Below are positions 49,449 through 57,814 of a DNA stretch of 64,000 nucleotides, in pieces. The notes beneath the pieces were generated by a model. It ran no database searches. It was not told where the DNA came from and was given only the letters and a program-made list of their open reading frames with translations. Made by a program: the position numbers and the translations under genes. This stretch comes from DATBLY01 sp963705545. GTDB lineage: Bacteria > Actinomycetota > UBA4738 > HRBIN12. Each line of letters starts with the position of its first letter. Position 1 is the first letter of the stretch. The stretch covers positions 248,001 through 312,000 of the forward strand of contig CAVPJX010000001.1 in NCBI GenBank assembly GCA_963705545.1, written 5' to 3'.

Positions 49449-50474
49449 TTACTCGGCGCTCGAGCGCGCCCAGAGGTTGATGCCGCTCTCCGTCGCGGCG
49501 CGATCGATCTCGGCCAGCTCCCGCTGGTGGAAGTCGAGCCGCTCGAGCGCGCCGACGTTCTCCTCGAGCTGTTCAACGCTGCTCGCCCCGATCAGCGTTG
49601 AGGTGACGCGCGGGTCGCGCAGCGTCCACGAGAGCGCCATCTGAGCGAGCGTCTGACCGCGGCTCCCCGCGATGGCGGCCAGCTGACGCACCTTCGCGAG
49701 GTTCTCCTCGTTCAGCTGATCGGTCGAGAGCGAGCCCGGGCGGCTCGCGCGTGAGCCCTCGGGGATCCCCTCCAGGTATCGGTCGGTCAGCAGGCCCTGA
49801 GCCAGCGGCGAGAAGACGATACAGCCGGCGCCCACCTCCTCCAGGGCGTCGAGCAACCCGTCCTCGATCCATCGGTTCAGCAGCGAGTACGACGGCTGGT
49901 GGATCAGCAGCGGCGTGCCCATCGCGCCGAGGATCGCGGCGGCCTCGCGCGTCTTCGCAGGCGAGTAGGACGAGATCCCCGCGTACAGGGCCTTACCCCG
50001 GCGGACCGCCGCGTCGAGGGCGCCCATCGTCTCCTCGAGCGGCGTCGCGGGGTCGAACCGGTGCGAGTAGAAGATGTCGACGTACTCGAGGCCCATCCGG
50101 CGCAGGCTCTGGTCGAGCGACGCGAGTAGGTACTTGCGGCTGCCCCACTCCCCGTACGGCCCGGGCCACATGTCGTAGCCGGCCTTCGTGGAGATGACCA
50201 GCTCGTCGCGGTAGGGCCGTAGGTCCTGGGCCACGATCCATCCGAACGTCTCCTCGGCCGAGCCGTACGGCGGACCGTAGTTGTTGGCCAGGTCGATGTG
50301 CGTGATCCCCAGGTCGAAGGCCCGTAGGACGATCTCGCGACCGGTCTCGAGCGGCCGATCGCCACCGAAGTTCTGCCACAGGCCGAGCGAGATCGCCGGC
50401 AGCTGCAGGCCGCTGCGACCCGACCGGCGGTAGATCATCACGTCGTATCGGTCCGGGGCGGCGACGTGGGGCAT
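49449..50474 (-). CDS. aldo/keto reductase (YghZ/KCNAB type)
   Basis: A 341-residue NADPH-dependent reductase of the AKR14-like group. The tetrad is Asp (HIDLANNYGPP), Tyr in the same segment, Lys (ISTKAGYDMWPGPYG) and His (FYSHRFDP). The C-terminal cofactor region is STLIGASSVEQLEEN. E. coli YghZ reduces L-glyceraldehyde 3-phosphate and methylglyoxal, and this is the closest pattern by eye. ATG 50474 is 6 nt after TACCCT. Confidence 0.9.
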   Translation of the reverse strand: MPHVAAPDRYDVMIYRRSGRSGLQLPAISLGLWQNFGGDRPLETGREIVLRAFDLGITHIDLANNYGPPYGSAEETFGWIVAQDLRPYRDELVISTKAGYDMWPGPYGEWGSRKYLLASLDQSLRRMGLEYVDIFYSHRFDPATPLEETMGALDAAVRRGKALYAGISSYSPAKTREAAAILGAMGTPLLIHQPSYSLLNRWIEDGLLDALEEVGAGCIVFSPLAQGLLTDRYLEGIPEGSRASRPGSLSTDQLNEENLAKVRQLAAIAGSRGQTLAQMALSWTLRDPRVTSTLIGASSVEQLEENVGALERLDFHQRELAEIDRAATESGINLWARSSAE

Positions 50475-50480
50475 GGCGGA

Positions 50481-50486
50481 AGGGTA
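50481..50486 (-). promoter_or_regulatory. -10 box TACCCT of the aldo/keto reductase
   Basis: The minus-strand TACCCT box ends 6 nt before the ATG with no Shine-Dalgarno sequence. Confidence 0.5.
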
Positions 50487-50559
50487 GCCGAACCCCGAAG
50501 GTCGCCTTCAAGACCGAGCGGGTCTCCCGCCGATACCTCCGGGTGGAGGAGGACGCACC

Positions 50560-51240
50560 ATGCCGACCGAGATCTTCGATCCCCTTCGCATCCTGGCGAG
50601 CCTGGAGGCCCACGGCGTCCGCTACGTCCTGATCGGCGGGCTCGCCGCGGTGGCGCACGGGTCGCCGGCCGAGACGGATGACGTCGACATCTGCCTGGCG
50701 GGCGACGACGAGAACCTGCGTCGGATGGGCCTCGCGCTGGCGGACCTGGGGGGTCGGGACAACCCGGCCACGTCCACCGGATCGAAGGTCAGCTTCGAGA
50801 CGGAGGCCGGCCGCCTCGACTGCTTCGAGCTGCTCCCGACCATGGCCGGGTACCCGGAGCTAAGCGAGGACGCCGTGCTGATCGACATCGGTCACGGGAT
50901 CCGCGTCCACATCGCGTCGATCGTCGACCTGACGGAGATGACGCGCTCGGCCGGCGACCTGACGCGGGCGGCCCATCTCGCCGCCCTCGCGCAGGCCACG
51001 GACGTGGTCGAGATCGGCGCCGCGCGCGAGCGACGGCGACTCCGTCTGCCCCGGCCGCGGGTGCCGAGGGAACGCAAGGAGCGCCGCCGGCCCGACCGGC
51101 TCGTGGACCTCTCGACCGACCCCGACCCCGAGCCGACGACCTGGACCGAGAAGGTCCTGCGGAAGCTCGAGAACGTCGACTCGTTCCTGACCGACCTGAA
51201 CGAGAACGGCCTGCCGAAGCGGCGGGATCGGAAAGCCTGA
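50560..51240 (+). CDS. nucleotidyltransferase-fold protein
   Basis: A 226-residue protein. YVLIGGLAAVAHGSPAETDDVDICL is the GG/GS and DxD region of the minimal nucleotidyltransferase fold, the type seen in AbiEii and in aminoglycoside/RNA adenylyltransferases. The C-terminal 60 residues are very basic, then acidic (RERKERRRPDRLVD). GGAGGAGG lies upstream of the ATG. No antitoxin partner of AbiEi type is adjacent. An RNA or protein substrate is possible; none can be named. Confidence 0.78.
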   Translation: MPTEIFDPLRILASLEAHGVRYVLIGGLAAVAHGSPAETDDVDICLAGDDENLRRMGLALADLGGRDNPATSTGSKVSFETEAGRLDCFELLPTMAGYPELSEDAVLIDIGHGIRVHIASIVDLTEMTRSAGDLTRAAHLAALAQATDVVEIGAARERRRLRLPRPRVPRERKERRRPDRLVDLSTDPDPEPTTWTEKVLRKLENVDSFLTDLNENGLPKRRDRKA

Positions 51241-51249
51241 CGGCGGCCG

Positions 51250-51492
51250 TTACTTCTTCTGCTGCTGACGCGCGGAGCGGCGGACCCGTCCCACGGACCA
51301 TGCGCGGACGCGGATGTCGATCGCGCCGTCACCCTGACCCTCGCGGATCTGGAACGTCTCGCCGAGATGCTCCCGGGCGAGGCGCTGCAGCTCGGGGACG
51401 ACCGCCACCGGATCCGGGCGGACACCGTCCGACATCCGGTCGCGCAGCCCGGACGTCAGGTCGTAGGACTCGCGGAGCGGTGAGACGGACAT
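51250..51492 (-). CDS. small basic protein, unknown
   Basis: An 80-residue protein: SVSPLRESYDLTSGLRDRM, VAVVPELQRLAREHLGETFQIREG and a basic tail (RVRRSARQQQKK). No family recognised and no membrane helix. GGAGG precedes ATG 51492. It ends 9 nt from the convergent nucleotidyltransferase gene and could be its antisense neighbour only. Confidence 0.6.
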   Translation of the reverse strand: MSVSPLRESYDLTSGLRDRMSDGVRPDPVAVVPELQRLAREHLGETFQIREGQGDGAIDIRVRAWSVGRVRRSARQQQKK

Positions 51493-51634
51493 CGCGGACC
51501 TCCATCGTCGAGCGGTTCGGGTGCGAGGGCTCACCGTAGGACGACCGGCGCCGTCGCTGAAGGGGTCGGTCGGCCATTCCTGTGGTCCGGAGGTCGCGTC
51601 CGCGGCCTAGGTCGAAGGCCAGGGCTCTGCCCCC

Positions 51635-51640
51635 TATGCT
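51635..51640 (+). promoter_or_regulatory. -10 box TATGCT of the phosphotransferase
   Basis: TATGCT ends 6 nt before GTG 51647; leaderless-type spacing. Confidence 0.55.
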
Positions 51641-51646
51641 CCGGCG

Positions 51647-52591
51647 GTGCTCGATCCCGCGTCCGTCGGAGCCATCGCCGCCGCCTTCGGGGTGGGCTTC
51701 CCCGCGCGGCTCGAGGGGCCGGTGGCGCGCGGCGAGCAGGGGCTGATCTGGGACCTCCGGACCCCATCGGGCCGGTACGCGGTCAAGGAGCTCCTGGAGG
51801 CGACGACGGAGGACGAGGTCCGCGAGGACGCCCGGTTCCAAGAAGCGGCGTGCGCGAGCGGGATCCCGGCCCCGACGATCGTCCGCACGACCGACGGCGC
51901 CGTGCTCCTCGACCTGGACGGGACCCCGGTTCGCGCGTACGGGTGGGTGGATCTGCACGAACGCGACCCCGGGATCGACCCCGGCGCCGTCGGGTCACTG
52001 GTGGCATCGCTGCACCGGCTCGCGTTCGAGGGCTCGAACCCGGTCGACCCCTGGTACACGGATCCGGTCGGCGTGGCCCGCTGGGACGAGCTGGTACGCG
52101 AGGTCAGCGCGGCCGGAGCGTCATCCGCGGAGGGGTTCGCCGCCTATCGGGACGAGCTCGTGGCGATGGAGGCGCTCTTGCAGCCCCCGCGCGAGCTCCT
52201 CACCTGTCATCGCGACCTGTGGGCCGACAACGTCCGCGCCACGCCCGACGGGTCGGTCTGCGTGATCGACTGGGAGAACGGTGGCCTGGCCGACCCGAGC
52301 CAGGAGCTCGCGGTCGTGCTCTTCGAGTACGCCGGGGAAGACGACGAGCGAGCACGGGCGCTGTACGGGGCCTACGTCGATGCCGGTGGTCCGGGTCGGA
52401 TCCGAGATCGCGGAACGTTCTCGATGGTGATCGCCCAACTCGGGCACATCGGCGAGTGGGCCCTCGAGCGGTGGCTCGAGGCGGGGGCGGGACCGGAGCG
52501 CGACCGCCTCTCGGCGTTGGTGGACGAGGTCCTGACCCGCCCGCTGACCCTGTCCGGCATCGACCGGCTGGTGGACGCGGTCGGGACCTGA
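51647..52591 (+). CDS. APH-family phosphotransferase
   Basis: A 314-residue small-molecule kinase of the aminoglycoside phosphotransferase/choline-kinase fold. YAVKELLE holds the ATP-binding Lys, the catalytic loop is CHRDLWADNV and the metal motif is VIDWENGGLADP. Substrates in this family include choline, homoserine and amino sugars; no resistance assignment is justified. The GTG follows a TATGCT box. Confidence 0.83.
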   Translation: MLDPASVGAIAAAFGVGFPARLEGPVARGEQGLIWDLRTPSGRYAVKELLEATTEDEVREDARFQEAACASGIPAPTIVRTTDGAVLLDLDGTPVRAYGWVDLHERDPGIDPGAVGSLVASLHRLAFEGSNPVDPWYTDPVGVARWDELVREVSAAGASSAEGFAAYRDELVAMEALLQPPRELLTCHRDLWADNVRATPDGSVCVIDWENGGLADPSQELAVVLFEYAGEDDERARALYGAYVDAGGPGRIRDRGTFSMVIAQLGHIGEWALERWLEAGAGPERDRLSALVDEVLTRPLTLSGIDRLVDAVGT

Positions 52592-52592
52592 G

Positions 52593-53405
52593 TCAGCGCA
52601 GCCGGCCGCGATCCTTCTCGGCTCGTTCGAGCGCACGGCGCGTGCGCTTGGCGTCGAGTTGGGCGGCGGAGAGGTCCGCCTCGGCGTCGCGTAGCGAGGC
52701 CTTCGCGGCCTCGAAGCGCCCCCGAGCGGAGTCCACGGCAGCCGTCGCGCGGTCCTTCGCTCGCTCGGCCTTCGTGAGCGCCCGTCCCTGCTCCTGGGCG
52801 ACCGCGGTGAGGGACGCGATCTCGTCGTCGAGCACCGCCGCCCGGTCCGTTCGCGTCGAGACGGCGGGCGGCGCCTCGTCCGGCTCGTCGTCGCCGGCGT
52901 CGACGAGCGAGAGGCCGAGGCCGAGCCCGCTCGATGGCCGCACCGTTCTCTCGATCGTGCCGGTGGTGAGGCGCTCGCCGGCCTCGGCCTCGACCGAGGC
53001 GGCCTCCAGCATCGCCTGGACGTCCTCGGCGTGCGTGTCGGACCCGTGCCCCGTGTCTCGGAGGATCGCCGTCGCGCGGGTCGTCAGCTCGGCGACGAGG
53101 ACCCGGCGGCGCGCCGTGGCCTCGTGCAGCGCGGCGGGTGAACCCCCGCCCATGACGTCGCGCTGCGCATCGGTGAGGGTCCGTCCGCTCGCGAGCAGGT
53201 CGCCGATCGGGCCGGGAGCCTCGGACGACAGCCGGTTCAGGGCCCAGGCGGCGACCGTGGGCTTGCGTATCCGCTTCACCGCAGCTGCGTCACCGTCCCG
53301 TCCCTCGCGTTTCAGCCGCGAGACGAGGTCGTCCCGCCGCGCGGTGAACTCCTCCGGTGGCGCCTGGAAGAGCTCCGTGACGTCGGGATCGATCGCTTCG
53401 CTCAT
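52593..53405 (-). CDS. coiled-coil protein, unknown
   Basis: A 270-residue protein with a helical N-terminal domain (FTARRDDLVSRLKREGRD, RKPTVAAWALNRLS), a disordered middle and a long C-terminal coiled coil (about residues 190-270, ALTKAERAKDRATAAVDSAR). It resembles actinobacterial proteins of unknown function. ATG 53405 lies 8 nt after the DUF1801 stop on the same strand. It has no membrane helix or DNA-binding motif I can name. Confidence 0.72.
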   Translation of the reverse strand: MSEAIDPDVTELFQAPPEEFTARRDDLVSRLKREGRDGDAAAVKRIRKPTVAAWALNRLSSEAPGPIGDLLASGRTLTDAQRDVMGGGSPAALHEATARRRVLVAELTTRATAILRDTGHGSDTHAEDVQAMLEAASVEAEAGERLTTGTIERTVRPSSGLGLGLSLVDAGDDEPDEAPPAVSTRTDRAAVLDDEIASLTAVAQEQGRALTKAERAKDRATAAVDSARGRFEAAKASLRDAEADLSAAQLDAKRTRRALERAEKDRGRLR

Positions 53406-53412
53406 GCCCCGC

Positions 53413-53754
53413 TCAGTCCGCGAGTGCCGCACGCACCAGATGCCGGAGCTCTTCGTCCGAGATCTCGGCCGCATCCTCGGGTCGCAGCCGGATCGTGCCC
53501 GCGCCCGTCTTCAGCTCCGGGTGACGCTCGACGAATCCCCCGTCGCGTCCCCCCTGCCACCCGTAGATGGACACGCCGTGCGTCCACACGCCGACGAAGA
53601 GCCGTTGCTTGCCCACCTTGTACGCCGGGATCTGGTACGAGAGCACGACCTCAGCGTCGGGACGCGCCTCCAGGATCAGCCCCTGGATACGGTCGAACAG
53701 CGGACGGAACTCGGGTGCGATCGTGTCGAGGTACGCCTTCACCGCGTCGTCCAT
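53413..53754 (-). CDS. DUF1801 (YdhG-like) protein
   Basis: A 113-residue protein: VKAYLDTIAPEFRPLFDRIQGLI, EVVLSYQIPAYKVGKQRLFVGVW, then GTIRLRPEDAAEISDEELRHLV. This is the DUF1801 fold, sometimes called iron chaperone-like. The biological role is unclear. ATG 53754 follows TATGGT by 7 nt. It shares an operon with the coiled-coil protein downstream. Confidence 0.85.
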   Translation of the reverse strand: MDDAVKAYLDTIAPEFRPLFDRIQGLILEARPDAEVVLSYQIPAYKVGKQRLFVGVWTHGVSIYGWQGGRDGGFVERHPELKTGAGTIRLRPEDAAEISDEELRHLVRAALAD

Positions 53755-53761
53755 CCCTTCC

Positions 53762-53767
53762 ACCATA
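53762..53767 (-). promoter_or_regulatory. -10 box TATGGT of the DUF1801 gene
   Basis: The minus-strand TATGGT box ends 7 nt before ATG 53754; it overlaps the in-frame ATG at 53766, which is therefore not the start. Confidence 0.45.
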
Positions 53768-53901
53768 CCGACGCGTCGCGACCGGGCGAGGGACGTGACC
53801 CCCGTGTAGGGGGAACCAGCCCGACCCGGAGCGGGCCGGAGGGCCCATCGCCGAGGGACCTCGCGCGTCATCATGGCGGCGACGCGAGAGGAGGCGGGGC
53901 G

Positions 53902-54087
53902 ATGGGCAAGGGCAACGCGGGCGCGGCGGCGGGCGGGGGCGCGCTCTATGGTCTGGGGATCTTCGGGGCGTGGGTGTACTTCTTCCAGACCGCGGACACG
54001 TTCTGGGAGTTCATCTTGGCGTTCTTCCAGGGCATCTTCTGGCCGGCCTGGATGGTCTACGAGGGCTTCAAAGCACTCGGCGCGTGA
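53902..54087 (+). CDS. small Gly/aromatic-rich membrane protein, unknown
   Basis: A 61-residue protein: MGKGNAGAAAGGGALYGLG, then two hydrophobic aromatic stretches (IFGAWVYFF and FWEFILAFFQGIFWPAWMVY). GAGGAGG lies about 10 nt before the ATG. It looks like a small conserved membrane protein, but I cannot name a family. The last 31 nt overlap the 3' end of the convergent LuxR-type gene. Confidence 0.62.
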   Translation: MGKGNAGAAAGGGALYGLGIFGAWVYFFQTADTFWEFILAFFQGIFWPAWMVYEGFKALGA

Positions 54088-54548
54088 CGGTTGGCCGGAC
54101 CCGAGCGGGCGTACACCACCGCCGCTTGCGTCCGATTCGAGACGCCCAACTTGCCGTACACGGACGCGAGGTGTGACTTCACCGTGCTCGCGGCGATGCC
54201 CAACTCCACCGCGATCTCGGTGTTCGACATCCCGCGAGCGAGGCACTTCGCGATCTCACGCTGCCGGGGCGAGAGGTCGACCTCGGATCCAGGTGTCCGT
54301 AGGTCACTCGGCGCGGGTCGCCGCGCAAGCAAGACGCTGCCGTTCAGCCGGTCCACGGAGACCACCTCCCAACCCTCCCCCTCACGGTAGCGAGCGGGCA
54401 GCCGCCGGGCCGGAGCTGCATGACCCGTACGGGCCGGGACCTGTGACCGCGTCTGAGGCGATCCGAGGGAGGCCGTTCCGTCACGCGTCGAGCCCCGCCG
54501 CGCTCGTCCGCTAACGTTGAGTGCACCTCGGGCCGATGTCTGAGGCAT
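54057..54548 (-). CDS. LuxR/NarL-type HTH regulator
   Basis: A 163-residue protein whose C-terminal 65 residues form a clean GerE/LuxR HTH (LSPRQREIAKCLARGMSNTEIAVELGI-type, then STVKSHLASVYGKLGVSNRTQAA). The N-terminal 50 residues are low-complexity Ala/Arg and may not be translated. A short beta segment (WEVVSVDRLNGSVLLARR) follows. No receiver domain is present. Start uncertain. It is divergent from a 58-residue Cys-rich protein. Confidence 0.78.
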   Translation of the reverse strand: MPQTSARGALNVSGRARRGSTRDGTASLGSPQTRSQVPARTGHAAPARRLPARYREGEGWEVVSVDRLNGSVLLARRPAPSDLRTPGSEVDLSPRQREIAKCLARGMSNTEIAVELGIAASTVKSHLASVYGKLGVSNRTQAAVVYARSGPANRHAPSALKPS

Positions 54549-54723
54549 GAACGCGACGAGCTACGACTGCCTCGTGTGCGAGCTTCCCGTCCAGGAAGAG
54601 GAGACGCACATCAGGCTCGTCCGTGGCGGGGATCCGCGGCCCGTCCACGAGACTTGCTTGCGGTCGATCAGCCGCTCCGGGCCCTGGCCCGAAGCGGGCC
54701 GAGTCGCTCGCTTGAGCCGCTAG
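54547..54723 (+). CDS. 58-residue Cys-rich protein, putative zinc knuckle
   Basis: ATG 54547 opens a 58-codon frame ending TAG 54723. The sequence has CLVC near residue 8 and HETCLRS near residue 37, giving C-x2-C ... H-x2-C, a plausible zinc knuckle. GAGG is next to the ATG. Its start overlaps the ATG of the divergent LuxR-type gene (CATG). No homologue recalled; it could be chance. Confidence 0.4.
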   Translation: MNATSYDCLVCELPVQEEETHIRLVRGGDPRPVHETCLRSISRSGPWPEAGRVARLSR

Positions 54724-54733
54724 ACGGAACGCT

Positions 54734-55150
54734 TCATCCGGCCGCCGCGCGCGGCTCGAGGATGACGACCGCCTCTGGATGCACCTGCAGGTTCAACCGC
54801 CACGCTGGCTCCGCCGCAACCCAGCCGTTCATGGCCATCGAGACCCAGGCGTGGAGCCAGTGTTTCGGGAATGTCCCCTGGGTGTGTGGTCTCTGCGTGC
54901 CGCGGCGCGCCCCTGCCAGTTCCGTGCAACCCCCCCTGTCGTCGTTGGTGATCTCGAGCATCGATTTCACAGACTTGCGGTGACCCGTTTGCCAACCGAG
55001 ACCGCCGATCGGTGCGATCCGCAGGGCTGGGGGCGATGGCGGCGGGGCCTCGGGCGCCTTGGGTCGACGCCAGGCAGCCACAGCAGCTCCTATGCCGATC
55101 AGCACGAGGACGGTCGTGATGCCCCACGTCCACCATGCAGTGGTGCTCAT
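54734..55150 (-). CDS. single-pass membrane protein, unknown
   Basis: A 138-residue protein with one N-terminal helix (WWTWGITTVLVLIGIGAAVAAW), a Pro-rich hinge and a C-terminal domain (SVKSMLEITNDDRGGCTEL, HWLHAWVSMAMNGWVAAEPAW). The base composition is slightly less GC-rich than surrounding genes. Family not recognised. It lies between the small Cys-rich gene and the tRNA, in the most accessory-looking part of the window. Confidence 0.5.
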   Translation of the reverse strand: MSTTAWWTWGITTVLVLIGIGAAVAAWRRPKAPEAPPPSPPALRIAPIGGLGWQTGHRKSVKSMLEITNDDRGGCTELAGARRGTQRPHTQGTFPKHWLHAWVSMAMNGWVAAEPAWRLNLQVHPEAVVILEPRAAAG

Positions 55151-55227
55151 AGGCAGATGACGGGCAGATGGGGCCTTGTTCTCTTGTCGGCCCGTATCGC
55201 CGCCATCGCCCGTTCCCGCAGGTCAGG

Positions 55228-55317
55228 TGGTGTCGGAGGGGGGATTTGAACCCCCACGCCCCGCGAAGGGCACTAGGCCCTCAACCTAGCGCGTCTACCA
55301 AGTTCCGCCACTCCGAC
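55228..55317 (-). tRNA. tRNA-Leu (GAG)
   Basis: The minus-strand sequence folds into a class II tRNA. The acceptor stem is GTCGGAG/CTCCGAC, the anticodon loop TTGAGGG gives GAG, and there is a long variable arm (TGCCCTTCGCGGGGC). The T-arm is GGGGGTTCAAATCCCCC. The A73 discriminator and CCA are encoded (55228-55231). Confidence 0.97.
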
Positions 55318-55347
55318 GTGGGAGCGTGATTCTACAACCCCGTCGGG

Positions 55348-57798
55348 TCACGACTCGACGTTCGCCTCGACCTCGACGACCGCCCCCACCGGGGCGGGCG
55401 CGACCAGGTTCCCGTCGATCCGCGCACCATCCACGAGCAGCCACGATGCCCGCCCGGTGGCCCCCACCGACTTCCGCACCGCGATCCGATACGTCGCCCC
55501 CCGGAACCGGCGTTCCGCGCGGTAGCCGTCCCAGGACGAGGGCAGCCGCGGGTCGAGCCGGAGTCCCTCGTGCTCGGGGCGGATGCCCAGGATCCACTGC
55601 GTGATCGCGACCAGGTTCCAGGCGGCCGTTCCCGTGAGCCAGGAGTTCTTCGCCTCGCCGTGGGTCGGCGCGGCCCTCCCGGCGATCGTCTGCGCGTACA
55701 CGTACGGCTCGCACCGATGGATCTCGCTCAGCGCCTCGCGGGCCGACGGGTTGATCCGCAGGTATGTCTCGAACGCATGGTTGTCCTCCCCCACGAGCGC
55801 CTCGGCGATCGCGATCCAGGGGTTGGTGTGACAGAACACGCTGCCGTTCTCCTTGTAGCCGGGCGGGTACGAGCTGATCTCGCCGAGCTCGAGGTGGTAG
55901 CTGGCGTACGGTGGATCCAGCAGTACGACGCCGTGCTCGGTCCCCAGGTGCTCGCGGGCGGAGGCCAGTGCCGTCGCGGCCCGCCCGTCGTCGAGACCGA
56001 CGCCGCCCATCACGCACATCCCCTGGGGCTCGATGTAGATGCGGCCCTCGTCGTTCGTCGCGGAGCCGACCGGCGTGCCCGACGCGTCGTACGCGCGGAT
56101 GAACCACCCCCCATCCCATCCGTGCGCATCCACCGCGGAGACCATGCGCGCACGAGCGTCCCGCCAACGTGCGGCCGACGCGCCGTCGCCGGCCAGGTCT
56201 TCGATCGCCGCGAGCTCCTCGGACGCCAGGCAGAACAGCCCCGCGATGAACACGGACTCGGCCACCGTCCCTTCGCGGCTGACGGCGAGCTGGAACGACT
56301 CCCCCGGCTCCTCGCTGAACGTGTTCAGGTTCAGGCAGTCGTTCCAGTCGGCGTGTCCGATCAGGGGCAGCCCGTGCGGACCGAGCCGCTCGAGCGTGTA
56401 GCGGAGCGCACGCCGGAGGTGCTCGAGGAAGGGGGCCTCGGACCCCGGCGCATTCTCGTACGGCACCGCCTCGTCTAGGAGACGCCGATCCCCGGTCTCC
56501 TTCAGGTAGGCGGCGGCCGCGAGGACGAGCCAGAGCGGATCGTCGTTGAAGCCGGCGCCGAGGTCGTCGTTCCCGCGCTTCGTGAGCGGCTGGTACTGGT
56601 GGTAGGCGCCGCCCGAGGGGAGCTGGGTCGCCGCCAGATCGAGGATCCGTTCCCGGGCCTGCTCGGGCGCCAGGTGGACGAACGCCAGCAGATCCTGGTT
56701 CGAGTCGCGGAACCCCATCCCCCGCCCGATCCCGGACTCGAAGTAGGAGGCGGAGCGAGACAGGTGGAACGTGACCATGACCTGATACGGGTTCCACACG
56801 TCGACCATCCGGTCGACGTGTGGGTCGGGCGTCCGCACCGACAACGTCCCGAGCAGCTCGTCCCATCGCGCCCGCAACCCGTCGAGGGCCGCGTCGACCG
56901 ACCCGGTCTGCAGGGAGGTCTCGAGGGTCGCCTCGACGCCACGCCGGTCCACCCGCCCCGACCCCGGCGGGTGGAACTTGTGCTCGCGGGGGTTCTCGGC
57001 GTACCCGAGCACGAACACGACGTCGCGCGACTGCCCGGGAGCGAGGGACAGCCTGACGTGGTGCGAACCGATCGGGGACCATCCGTGCGCGATCGACCCC
57101 CGAGCGCGGCCCTCCTCGACGACGACCGGTCGGTCCCAGCCCCGGTACGGCCCCAGGAACGCCTCCCGTTGGGTGTCGAACCCGACGAGCGGCTCCGAGC
57201 ACGCGAAGTACGCGAAGTGGTCCCGGCGCTCCCGGTACTCCGTGACGTGGTAGATCACGCCGTCGTGCACCTCGACCTCGCCGGTCGAGAGGTTCCGCTG
57301 GAAGTTCGTCGCGTCGTCCTGCGCGTCCCACAGGCAGAACTCGACCGCACTGAACAGGTCGAGCTCGGCCGGCCGGTCCCGGTGGTTCGTTACTCGGACG
57401 CGCCACTGCTCGAGCGTGGCACCCGCCGGCACGACGTACGTCGTCTCGACCTCGACGTCGCGCAGGCGCGAGCCGATCACCGTATACCCCAGTCCGTGCC
57501 GGCACCGATAGCCCTCGAGGTCCGCGCGGATCGGCTGCCACGACGGCGACCACCACGTGCCGTCGGCCCGGTCGCGGACGTAGAGGTACCGGCCTCCCGC
57601 GTCGAGCGGGACCCCCTGGTAGCGGTACCTGGTGATCCGGCGCAGCCGGGCGTCCCGGTAGAACGAATACCCACCCGCGGTGTTCGAGATCAGGGCGACG
57701 TAGGCCTCACCGCCGAGGTAGTTGATCCACGGGAGGGGGGTGTCGGGACGCTCGATCACGTACTCGCGGGCGTCGTCGTCGAAGCGACCGTACCTCAT
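55348..57798 (-). CDS. GH94 cellobiose-phosphorylase-type enzyme
   Basis: An 816-residue glycoside phosphorylase. The N-terminal beta-sandwich (LPWINYLGGEAYVALISNTAGGYSF) leads to the helical (alpha/alpha)6 barrel with FESGIGRGMGFRDSNQDLLAF, GAYHQYQPLTKRGNDD and the catalytic acid in HADWNDCLN. It splits a beta-glucoside, probably cellobiose, with phosphate to give glucose 1-phosphate. Length fits GH94. It sits at the downstream end of the sugar cluster, after the transporter genes. Confidence 0.92.
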   Translation of the reverse strand: MRYGRFDDDAREYVIERPDTPLPWINYLGGEAYVALISNTAGGYSFYRDARLRRITRYRYQGVPLDAGGRYLYVRDRADGTWWSPSWQPIRADLEGYRCRHGLGYTVIGSRLRDVEVETTYVVPAGATLEQWRVRVTNHRDRPAELDLFSAVEFCLWDAQDDATNFQRNLSTGEVEVHDGVIYHVTEYRERRDHFAYFACSEPLVGFDTQREAFLGPYRGWDRPVVVEEGRARGSIAHGWSPIGSHHVRLSLAPGQSRDVVFVLGYAENPREHKFHPPGSGRVDRRGVEATLETSLQTGSVDAALDGLRARWDELLGTLSVRTPDPHVDRMVDVWNPYQVMVTFHLSRSASYFESGIGRGMGFRDSNQDLLAFVHLAPEQARERILDLAATQLPSGGAYHQYQPLTKRGNDDLGAGFNDDPLWLVLAAAAYLKETGDRRLLDEAVPYENAPGSEAPFLEHLRRALRYTLERLGPHGLPLIGHADWNDCLNLNTFSEEPGESFQLAVSREGTVAESVFIAGLFCLASEELAAIEDLAGDGASAARWRDARARMVSAVDAHGWDGGWFIRAYDASGTPVGSATNDEGRIYIEPQGMCVMGGVGLDDGRAATALASAREHLGTEHGVVLLDPPYASYHLELGEISSYPPGYKENGSVFCHTNPWIAIAEALVGEDNHAFETYLRINPSAREALSEIHRCEPYVYAQTIAGRAAPTHGEAKNSWLTGTAAWNLVAITQWILGIRPEHEGLRLDPRLPSSWDGYRAERRFRGATYRIAVRKSVGATGRASWLLVDGARIDGNLVAPAPVGAVVEVEANVES

Positions 57799-57814
57799 GC
57801 GACCCCCGCCGGGA

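Noticed and set aside
55228..55317. Integrated element at the tRNA-Leu 3' end
   Set aside because: No integrase gene and no second copy of the tRNA 3' end were seen in the window.
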